A stretch of DNA of 6,139 bases, from the NCBI GenBank assembly GCA_000485475.1, contig AXYY01000018.1, positions 1 to 6,139 of the forward strand, given 5' to 3'. Below, piece after piece: positions 1 to 5,882 of this stretch. How positions within the stretch are numbered: the stretch's first letter is position 1; every line of letters starts with the position of its first letter. This stretch comes from Candidatus Ancillula trichonymphae ImTpAt (lineage in GTDB: Bacteria > Actinomycetota > Actinomycetes > Actinomycetales > Bifidobacteriaceae). A model generated the notes under the pieces. That model saw only the letters and a list, made by a program, of their open reading frames with translations. It searched no databases and was not told the DNA's origin. Position numbers and translations under genes: made by a program.

Positions 1-6
1 AAGGAA
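1..6 (+). promoter_or_regulatory. Shine-Dalgarno site of the holin gene
   Basis: AAGGAA lies six bases before the ATG at 12, a textbook spacing. It supports that ATG as the holin start. The context AAGGAAATAACATGA recurs almost exactly inside the endolysin gene at 789-803. The window begins at this site, so no promoter can be seen. Confidence 0.75.
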
Positions 7-11
7 ATAAC

Positions 12-359
12 ATGAAAAATCTCTTAAAAGTAAAGTCAATTATAACATTGAGTTTGACACTAGCGGTTATAGTTTTGTCAATATTGTCAGTGGTTGGAGT
101 AATGCCAGAGTCAAGTTTAACGCAGAACCCGCTGATTATCTGCATCATTAGCGCGTTCACAGCAAGTTACACGTCGCTGTATGTCAGAAACAAAGACAAT
201 ACAGATGGCGGCACTGCCAATACAGGTACGGCGAGCAACCTGGAAAAGGTCACGAATTGGGCTAAAGAGGACATTGACAAATACATGAACATGAATCAGG
301 CTCCAGTTGCGCAGGTGAAAGCAGAACCGGTGACGCAGAAGATGGTAGTAACGAACTGA
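12..359 (+). CDS. Phage holin-like small membrane protein
   Basis: A 115-residue protein with the build of a small phage holin. A short basic N-terminus (K2, K6, K8) is followed by a hydrophobic segment at about residues 9-31, a short polar turn (PESSLTQN), a second hydrophobic segment at about 40-58, and a long hydrophilic C-terminal tail of about 55 residues. Two helices with both ends probably cytoplasmic is the class II holin arrangement. Such proteins assemble in the cytoplasmic membrane and time the release or activation of the endolysin. The function is inferred from size, topology and position: the next gene, an endolysin, starts within its stop codon (TGATG, 357-361), so the two are translationally coupled. 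The start at 12 has a strong Shine-Dalgarno sequence. No specific family signature was recognised, and a lysis-associated membrane protein that is not the pore former remains possible. Confidence 0.72.
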   Translation: MKNLLKVKSIITLSLTLAVIVLSILSVVGVMPESSLTQNPLIICIISAFTASYTSLYVRNKDNTDGGTANTGTASNLEKVTNWAKEDIDKYMNMNQAPVAQVKAEPVTQKMVVTN

Positions 360-994
360 TGCAAAATGTGCGAACATGGGCACTCGCTAGACAGGGCATC
401 ACCTTTGTGAACCCACCTGATGAGAGTCTGGATGGGCAGTGCGTGACCTTGATTAAGGCGTTTCTTGCTGAATGCTGTGAGGGCGTTGCTAATCCATATG
501 CTGCACGCGGCAACGCGCTTGATTTTGGCAGCGTGCTCGTTATGCAAGGATATGCTGCAGAAGTTCCAAATCTTCTACAACCTGGTGATATTCTGGTATA
601 CGATGTAGGAACCCCATATGGACACATAGGGCTTTATATAGGTGACAATCGGTTGTTCGAGGAAAATGCGGCTATACCACCGGCGACACTTGCAGCAAAC
701 GGAACCTGGACATCGCGCGTAGGAACCTACAGACCAGCCGCGAAGATCTACAAACTTGAAGAACAATACTACAATGAGAATACGAACGAAGGAAATGACA
801 TGACAAGAAGACTATACAATAAAGGTGATGGAGCCATCTGGTGGTACACCGATACACATTACGGCGCGTATTCAGATGGAGCACAACTGGACATAGACCT
901 GCAAAGCGGCTCAGCAGTTCTACCGGTCCATGACTACACAGATAGAAGCGCACCCTGGGACATCAGAATTGAGCAGACGAGGGCGAGGATGTAG
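359..994 (+). CDS. Phage endolysin with N-terminal CHAP domain
   Basis: A 211-residue peptidoglycan hydrolase, probably an amidase or endopeptidase that cuts cell-wall peptides at the end of a phage cycle. The CHAP (cysteine, histidine-dependent amidohydrolase/peptidase) domain covers about residues 1-130. The nucleophile is Cys28 in the DGQC motif, the catalytic histidine is His89 in PYGHIGLY, and Glu101/Glu102 with Asn103 supply the acidic/polar partner. A PGDILVYD strand precedes the histidine, as is typical. A polar linker at about 131-147 (EEQYYNENTNEGND) leads to an aromatic-rich C-terminal region at 148-211 (AIWWYTDTHYGAYSDG). This is probably a wall-binding domain, but I do not recognise its family. 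There is no signal peptide, so export would rely on the upstream holin, whose stop codon overlaps this start (TGATG). The C-terminal region has its own ribosome-binding site and ATG at 800. The gene is intact and convergent with the dead ABC operon. CHAP identity is firm; cleavage specificity is unknown. Confidence 0.88.
   Translation: MQNVRTWALARQGITFVNPPDESLDGQCVTLIKAFLAECCEGVANPYAARGNALDFGSVLVMQGYAAEVPNLLQPGDILVYDVGTPYGHIGLYIGDNRLFEENAAIPPATLAANGTWTSRVGTYRPAAKIYKLEEQYYNENTNEGNDMTRRLYNKGDGAIWWYTDTHYGAYSDGAQLDIDLQSGSAVLPVHDYTDRSAPWDIRIEQTRARM
789..794 (+). promoter_or_regulatory. Internal Shine-Dalgarno site within the endolysin gene
   Basis: AAGGAA lies five bases before an in-frame ATG at 800-802. 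The block AAGGAAATGACATGA (789-803) matches the holin ribosome-binding and start block AAGGAAATAACATGA (1-15) at 14 of 15 positions. It sits in the linker between the two domains of the endolysin, where an internal start would release a clean C-terminal domain. Confidence 0.6.
800..994 (+). CDS. Alternative internal-start product: endolysin C-terminal domain (64 aa)
   Basis: This would be a 64-residue protein starting at Met148 of the endolysin and sharing its frame and stop codon. It begins MTRRLYNKGDG and contains the aromatic motif AIWWYTDTHYGAYSDG, with no catalytic residues. Several phage endolysins of Gram-positive hosts (for example CTP1L, CD27L and Lys170) are known to produce their wall-binding domain separately from an internal ribosome-binding site, and the extra copies assemble with the full-length enzyme. 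Here that role is inferred from the position of the start exactly at the domain boundary and from its strong Shine-Dalgarno sequence. The GGAAATG could also be a chance Asn-Glu-Gly-Asn coding stretch, so this is a candidate product. Confidence 0.45.
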   Translation: MTRRLYNKGDGAIWWYTDTHYGAYSDGAQLDIDLQSGSAVLPVHDYTDRSAPWDIRIEQTRARM

Positions 995-1086
995 TGCGAC
1001 GATCCAGCACAGCGCGGCTTAAAGAATATATGGAAGTGGAAAACTAAGATGCTCCTGCTTTTTCATGTGTGGATTTTCTACTGTTC
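995..1086 (+). other. Convergent gap between endolysin and ABC pseudogene
   Basis: These 92 bases lie between the endolysin stop and the visible end of the permease remnant. I see no tRNA, no clean terminator and no recognisable attachment site. A weak stem can be drawn (AGTGGAAAA near 1034 with TTTTCTACT near 1075), but its loop is about 30 bases and there is no T-tract. On the minus strand, the frame reading PSIRALVQFENSR continues through here to a stop at 1044-1046, so the ancestral permease may have ended inside this gap. This is presumably also where phage-derived and chromosomal DNA meet. Confidence 0.4.
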
Positions 1087-3085
1087 TCAAATTGAACCAG
1101 CGCACGAATACTCGGCAGAACTAACTGCCCAGATCGCGAACGTGGCTAGTAGTAGTGATGAAACGATGATGATGAACAAATCCGCACCTGAGTAAGTGGG
1201 CACAGCGGAACCAGTTCGTGAAACACCTGTTGACATTTTCCACATGATAACCGACGCGAACACGCCTAGTGCAGAGGAAATCGCAGTTGTTAAAACCATC
1301 GGAACTGGCGATTCAAGCATAATCACCTTTTTCATCTGCCTGAGCGTCATACCAGAAAGATGCAGAGTCTGGAGTGAATCCTTGCGCTCAAGCAATCTCC
1401 TCCGAGTGTTGAAACTACAAGAGATACAATTGAAACAGCAACCGTAACAGCAATTCCGAGATACACTAGTGAAGTGAGTTCCAGGATAATTGGAGAGACT
1501 CGGTCGCACTGACGCTCAACACTGTCAATAAATGTGATGAAAAAACTGCCAACGAACAGTGCAATCATAACTCCAGAAACTGACCTGAAAACCTGCCTAG
1601 ACTGAAGAGTTAATCTTTTAGTTGCAAGTAAAGTAGTACCTGAATTGGCGCGGTTGCTGAAAAGTTTGGCGATGGTATATGTCAACCAGGGGCCGCTGAT
1701 AATCTGCGAGACCAGTAGTAAAGCAAATGCTAATAGAAATATTATCAAATTGAGATCCGTGACTTCAGAACCACCTTTTGCTGACATAATACTAGCTTCG
1801 AACGCCATGATGAGAAGTGTCAGAACCAGCGGAATAATGCGCCAAACTCGCGGTTGTTTATGCGGGACCTGATTTTGTGCTCCAAGCGGACTTATGCTTA
1901 TCCTGCGCATACTTCTCAAGTTGACGAAAACTCCAAGTGCAAGCACACTCAAGATAATTAAAGCAATCTGCGGCGGTGGAACAGAGTCCAGTCTTGCGGC
2001 CAGAAGTGCTGACCATTTAGCGTGAACGAGACTCCGCGGCAATGTAACGCGGCACGGACTGTAGAGAATTAGACCTAGTGCGGCACCAACAACCATTCCA
2101 ACCAGCGACTCCAAAACAACAAGATTCGCAATTTGCTGTTTCGTTGCGCCAATTAGTCTTAGTGCAGCATATCGCTCCTCTTTCTGTTTTAGTCCAAGTC
2201 TCCTGAACAAATGGAAATCAGCAGAATAATTGGGACACCAGACACAATCCACCGATTAACTTAAACAAACTGATCATGGGATTCTTCATATTTTGATTGG
2301 TAGTCCATACCAAGTGCATCACGGACTTTACTAGAGTTAAATTTGTAAATTGGTTTTGGCAAATCGTACCTCACATTGTGGTCAATTGGTTCACTAGCAT
2401 CTGTATTTCTCAAGAGATCTTTATCGAATTTCTCGTGCATGTATTTTGTGAACAACTGGATAACTACTACTACATCATCTGGTGAATTCGTGAACTGATA
2501 CGGCAAAACGCCCAAGCATTTTGTGCCGAAACTGTCAAATAGCGCCTTGTACTTCGCATTGCTCCACCCCTGTTTTTCTTGTTCACTACGAATCTTGTCT
2601 AAACGCAAAGATAGGTAGTATTCACCATCATCAGGAACCGGTAATTCATCGTATTCCTTATCGAATTTCGACGCATTTGGACCTGTCTTCATAATCTGGA
2701 ACCGCTGAATTTTACCACCACCACCCGTTTTTCATTCATAACCTAGAAGAAATTCTGGACACGCCACCAAACCAGTTCCGTAATTTTCTTCTGCATTCGG
2801 GGTACCACGCGTTCTCATATCCTTGTTGACGAGCAAGTTCCAGTGCAGTTATCTGCTTGTCTCCACCTGTATACATGTACACCGGATCCACACCAGCAAT
2901 CGGTTCTTGCTGCCGCAGCGCTCCAGTTAGTTCCCAAACATCATGATTATTCTGCTGCATGATTGTGCATTAACACCAGCAAAAAACATGAGTAGAAGTA
3001 CCATCGCAGTAGTTACGACCGCGATCATCACCGTGAGCCGTCCAAGTGAAAATTTAAGCGTCCTCCTAAGAACTAGCCTATACAT
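1087..3085 (-). pseudogene. FtsX-like ABC transporter permease, multiply frameshifted
   Basis: Remnant of a large membrane permease of the FtsX/MacB-like type, about 665 codons in length. The start ATG (3083-3085) follows TAGAGG on the minus strand and overlaps the ATPase stop. The pieces in order are as follows. First, MYRLVLRRTLKFSLGR and a first membrane helix (3085 to about 2965). Then an extracytoplasmic domain containing NHDVWELTGALRQQEP (about 2960-2800), followed after a frame change by NAEENYGTGLVACPEFLLGYE and KTGPNASKFDKEYDE (to 2264). Next is helix VSGVPIILLISICS (about 2250-2205). The cytoplasmic segment RYAALRLIGATKQQ follows, typical of this family, with several further helices to about 1400. 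Last is a C-terminal FtsX block containing LQTLHLSGMTLRQMKKV. Frame changes lie near 2963, 2800 (a CCCC run on the minus strand), 2203 and 1400. In-frame stops are TGA at 2732-2734 and TAA at 2261-2263. A further frame change near 1125 may hide the original end at 1044. The protein cannot be made intact. The substrate is unknown; such systems export peptides, antibiotics or lipids, or act on envelope proteins. Confidence 0.9.
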
Positions 3086-3819
3086 CTGCAGAACCTCTAA
3101 CAACTCGACTTGCACTTGTGTCCATAATAACACCATCACGCACAATTATCTGCCGATCCGCATATGCTGCAACCGTTGGATCGTGCATCACCATGACAAT
3201 TGTGGTGCTGTTCTCTCGTGCTAGCCGCGCAAACAACTGCATTACCACCAGCTCAGAATTTGCGCCATCAAGTGCCCCAGTAGTTGGTTCATCTGCAAAA
3301 ATAATTCTAGAATTGATTACCATCGTTCGCGCAATGGCAACTCTTTGTGCTTGTCCTCCAGAAAGTGTAGTTGAAAGTTGTTTTGCAAAATCTGCAAGAT
3401 CTACGCGCTGAAGCCCACACATACGCTTGTGCACGTTTAACTCCACTGAGAAGCAGTGGAAGTGCAACATTGTCAAGAAATGCGGCGGTGAGTTCAGGAA
3501 CAAGTTGCGAAAACTGGAAGACAAAACCAAACTTCGTGCGCCGTAGAACCGCGCGCTCATTATCAGTTAGCTTCGTCAAATCTACACCAGTTTGTGCGCC
3601 CGCACTTTCCACGCCTGAATCGTAAAACACAATTTCGCCCGAATCTACTCCGATAATGCCAGTCAAGCAATGCAAGAGTGCACTTTTTCCAGAACCGCTC
3701 GAGCCCATTATTGCAAGAACTTCAGCCTCGCGCACTTCAACAGCTGCCCCATTCAGCGCATGCACCATACCAACGTCGTAACTTTTCCGCACGTTTTCGG
3801 CCACCAACAGATTAGACAT
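3078..3819 (-). pseudogene. ABC transporter ATPase (MacB/LolD type), frameshifted
   Basis: Energy-coupling ATPase partner of the downstream permease, about 246 codons once the frames are joined, a normal length for the LolD/MacB class. The N-terminal part starts MSNLLVAENVRKSYD. It carries Walker A GSSGSGKS at residues 39-46 and the Q-loop in FGFVFQFSQLVPELT. A single frameshift lies in the CACACA stretch near 3415-3422: the first frame reads GVKRAQAY, then the other frame resumes at GLQRVDLADFAKQL. After it come the ABC signature LSGGQ (3351-3365), Walker B with FADEPTTGALD, and the switch histidine in VMVMHDPTVAAYAD. All catalytic motifs survive, so the lesion looks recent. As it stands, the first-frame product ends near 3307 without the signature or Walker B and should be inactive. 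The start at 3819 is preceded by a purine-rich AAGAAGAGA stretch and a promoter. The stop overlaps the permease start by 8 bases, showing one operon. Confidence 0.9.
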
Positions 3820-3848
3820 TTCTCTTCTTACTTCAACTTTTATACAAC

Positions 3849-3879
3849 ATTATACACCAAATCTACGTTGAAAGCTCAA
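3849..3879 (-). promoter_or_regulatory. Promoter of the ABC operon
   Basis: On the minus strand a perfect -10 TATAAT (3854-3849) lies about 30 bases before the ATPase start. A -35-like TTGAGC (3879-3874) stands 19 bases upstream of it, a slightly long spacer. The element looks functional although both downstream genes are broken. It overlaps the palindrome at 3867-3880. It is predicted from sequence only. Confidence 0.6.
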
Positions 3880-3880
3880 C
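3867..3880. repeat. Small palindrome over the ABC promoter -35, possible operator
   Basis: GTTGAAAGCTCAAC has 5-base arms (GTTGA and TCAAC) around AAGC and covers the -35 region of the ABC promoter. The 8-mer TCAACTTT at its right end (3876-3883) recurs in the same orientation at 3833-3840, on the other side of the -10. The two copies are 43 bases apart, close to four helical turns. This arrangement could bind a repressor of the ABC operon. The arms are short and chance cannot be excluded. Confidence 0.3.
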
Positions 3881-3950
3881 TTTGCCCCAAACGTAAATGA
3901 ACGATTTATTTTTGGACTTCATTGTATTTTGTGTTCTGTACCCAGCGTTG

Positions 3951-3959
3951 TGGTACAAT
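3951..3959 (+). promoter_or_regulatory. Extended -10 promoter of thrS (leaderless)
   Basis: TGGTACAAT is an extended -10 (TGn plus TACAAT, 3954-3959). A weak -35-like TTGTGT (3929-3934) is 19 bases upstream, which is tolerable with an extended -10. Only six bases separate the -10 from the ATG at 3966, so transcription should begin at or within a base of the start codon. No T-box or other leader structure fits in this space. Confidence 0.6.
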
Positions 3960-3965
3960 GTGCTT

Positions 3966-5882
3966 ATGGATGGATTTTCAGTTGATGAGTTGCCTGATGT
4001 AAGAACGCCTGAAGGTTTAGCAATTCTACGGCACTCTTGTACGCATGTTATGGCACAAGCAGTTCAGAGGTTGTGGAAAGATGCGAAGCTTGGAATTGGT
4101 CCTGTTGTTGAAGATGGTTTCTACTACGATTTCGATCTTTCTGCGGCTGAAATCAGCACATTTTCCCCTGATGTTTTTAAACAAGTAGAAAAAGAAATGC
4201 AGCGGATTATCAACGAATCTCAGATTTTTGTGCGTCGAGTTGTCGATGCGGAAATTGGACTAAAGGAACTTGAAAACGAACCGTATAAGTTGGAACTTGT
4301 CAAGAAAAAAAGTGGTGTAGAAAATGTTGCTGAGTTGACAATATACGAGAACTACAGAATTGCACATGAAAAAAAACTTGAAAATGCGGTAAGTGGTGAA
4401 AAACTGGGGCTCACGGGTGACGCAGCTGACAAAAAGTTTGTGCGTGTGTGGCATGATTTGTGCAGGGGCCCTCATTTGCCGAACACAAAAATGCTCAAGA
4501 ACGCGTTCAAAGTCATGAAGTCGTCTTCTGCATATTGGCTTGGGGATGACAAAAACCCCATGATGCAGCGACTTTACGCAACTGCGTGGGCAACCAAAGA
4601 GGAACTTACCGCGTACTTGGTGCGTCTTGAAGAAGCAGCCAAGAGGGACCACCGGAAACTTGGAGTTGCAATGGACTTGTTCTCATTTCCTGATGAAATC
4701 GGTTCTGGACTTGCAGTTTTCCACCCCAAAGGCGGAGTAGTTCGTATGGTGATGGAGGAGTATTCGCGCAAGAAACACATCGAGGCTGGTTATTTATTTG
4801 TTAACACGCCGCACATTACGAAGGGTAGTTTGTACGAGATTTCAGGACACTTGAGTTGGTATAAAGATGGTATGTTTCCGCCTATGCATTTAGATGAGGA
4901 ACTTGATGAGCACGGCAACATTCAAAAACCTGGTCAGGACTACTACCTCAAACCCATGAATTGTCCGATGCACACGCTAATATATCGCTCACGCAACCGC
5001 AGTTATCGCGAGCTGCCCCTGAAGTTGTTTGAGTTTGGAACTGTGTATCGTTACGAAAAGTCTGGCGTTATTCATGGGCTTACGCGAGTGCGCGGATTAA
5101 CTCAAGATGATGCACACATTTATTGTACACAAGAACAAATGGAGTCTGAACTTACCTCGTTGTTGAAGTTTGTCTTGGAGTTGTTAAAGGACTACGGACT
5201 TAGCGATTTCTACCTCGAACTTTCCACCAAAGATCCGCACAAGTACGTGGGCAGTGATGAAATATGGGAAACTGCAACTAATACACTGGAAAAAGTTGCG
5301 CGAAATTCAAAGCTTGAACTGGTACCAGATCCAGGCGGTGCGGCGTTCTACGGCCCCAAGATTTCAGTGCAGGCGCGGGATGCAATTGGGCGCACATGGC
5401 AGATGTCAACCATTCAACTGGACTTTAACACTCCGGCAAGATTTGGCATAACCTACCAGAGTAGTGAAGGAAAGCTTGAACAACCAGTTATGATTCATCG
5501 CGCACTATTCGGCTCTATTGAACGGTTTTTCGGAGTGCTGATTGAACACTATGCAGGTGCGTTTCCGCCTTGGCTTTCACCAGTGCAGGTGCTTTTGGTA
5601 CCAGTTGCAGACGAGTTCAACGCGTATTTGGAGACAGTTGCAGAAAAACTGCGTGTGAAGGGAATTCGCTGCGAGTTGGACTCTTCTGATGATAGATTCC
5701 CCAAGAAAATTAGAAACGCGTCTCAGTCGAAAGTGCCGTTCATATTGATTGCAGGTGAAGCAGATGCGGGTGCAGATGCAATTTCATTTCGGTATCGTGA
5801 CGACTCACAGGAAAATGGAGTTCCAGTTGATGCGGCAGTTCAAAAAATTGAAGATATTGTTAATCAGCGAGTGCAAGTCTAA
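3966..5882 (+). CDS. thrS: Threonyl-tRNA synthetase lacking the TGS domain
   Basis: Charges tRNA-Thr with threonine in the cytoplasm; a class II, zinc-dependent enzyme. From the ATG at 3966 it has 638 residues. The N2 editing domain (about 15-225) removes mischarged serine and keeps its site: His23 and His27 in HSCTH, Cys166 and His170 in CRGPH. The catalytic core (about 226-535) shows motif 1 near SGHLSWYKDGMF, and motif 2 with FEFGTVYRYEKSG and the DDAHIYC strand. Its zinc ligands are Cys333 (MNCPMH), His384 and His511 (VMIHRA), and motif 3 reads GSIERFFGVLIEHYAG. The anticodon-binding domain follows (about 537-638). The usual N-terminal TGS domain of about 60 residues is absent: only some 14 residues precede the editing domain. 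An upstream in-frame ATG at 3897 would add 23 hydrophobic residues, lacks a Shine-Dalgarno sequence and lies upstream of the promoter, so I reject it. The HPKGG and MHLDEELDEHGN-type insert is of actinobacterial style. The stop codon overlaps the HIT gene (TAATG). Confidence 0.95.
   Translation: MDGFSVDELPDVRTPEGLAILRHSCTHVMAQAVQRLWKDAKLGIGPVVEDGFYYDFDLSAAEISTFSPDVFKQVEKEMQRIINESQIFVRRVVDAEIGLKELENEPYKLELVKKKSGVENVAELTIYENYRIAHEKKLENAVSGEKLGLTGDAADKKFVRVWHDLCRGPHLPNTKMLKNAFKVMKSSSAYWLGDDKNPMMQRLYATAWATKEELTAYLVRLEEAAKRDHRKLGVAMDLFSFPDEIGSGLAVFHPKGGVVRMVMEEYSRKKHIEAGYLFVNTPHITKGSLYEISGHLSWYKDGMFPPMHLDEELDEHGNIQKPGQDYYLKPMNCPMHTLIYRSRNRSYRELPLKLFEFGTVYRYEKSGVIHGLTRVRGLTQDDAHIYCTQEQMESELTSLLKFVLELLKDYGLSDFYLELSTKDPHKYVGSDEIWETATNTLEKVARNSKLELVPDPGGAAFYGPKISVQARDAIGRTWQMSTIQLDFNTPARFGITYQSSEGKLEQPVMIHRALFGSIERFFGVLIEHYAGAFPPWLSPVQVLLVPVADEFNAYLETVAEKLRVKGIRCELDSSDDRFPKKIRNASQSKVPFILIAGEADAGADAISFRYRDDSQENGVPVDAAVQKIEDIVNQRVQV

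Noticed and set aside
1034..1078. Possible bidirectional terminator between endolysin and permease
   Set aside because: The stem needs a loop of about 30 bases and a G-T pair, and no T-run follows; too weak to call.
1196..1447. Plus-strand open frame opposite the permease
   Set aside because: It is the antisense shadow of the FtsX-like C-terminal block, with low-complexity content and no ribosome-binding site.
2261..2692. Stand-alone 143-residue hypothetical protein on the minus strand
   Set aside because: The same frame continues on both sides through single stop codons into recognisable permease sequence, so it is a fragment of the pseudogene.
2714..2725. (ACC)4 trinucleotide repeat as a contingency locus
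   Set aside because: Four triplet units do not change frame and are too few to suggest phase variation; it is part of the decayed permease.
2943..3411. Plus-strand open frames opposite the ATPase
   Set aside because: The minus strand encodes Walker B, the signature motif and the H-loop here; the plus frames are antisense shadows.
3897..3965. Longer thrS start giving a hydrophobic 23-residue N-terminus
   Set aside because: There is no ribosome-binding site, the region contains the promoter, and a membrane helix makes no sense on a cytosolic synthetase; the ATG at 3966 fits the family alignment.
4260..4780. Minus-strand open frames inside thrS
   Set aside because: They lie fully within the conserved thrS coding sequence and show no start signals or recognisable domains.
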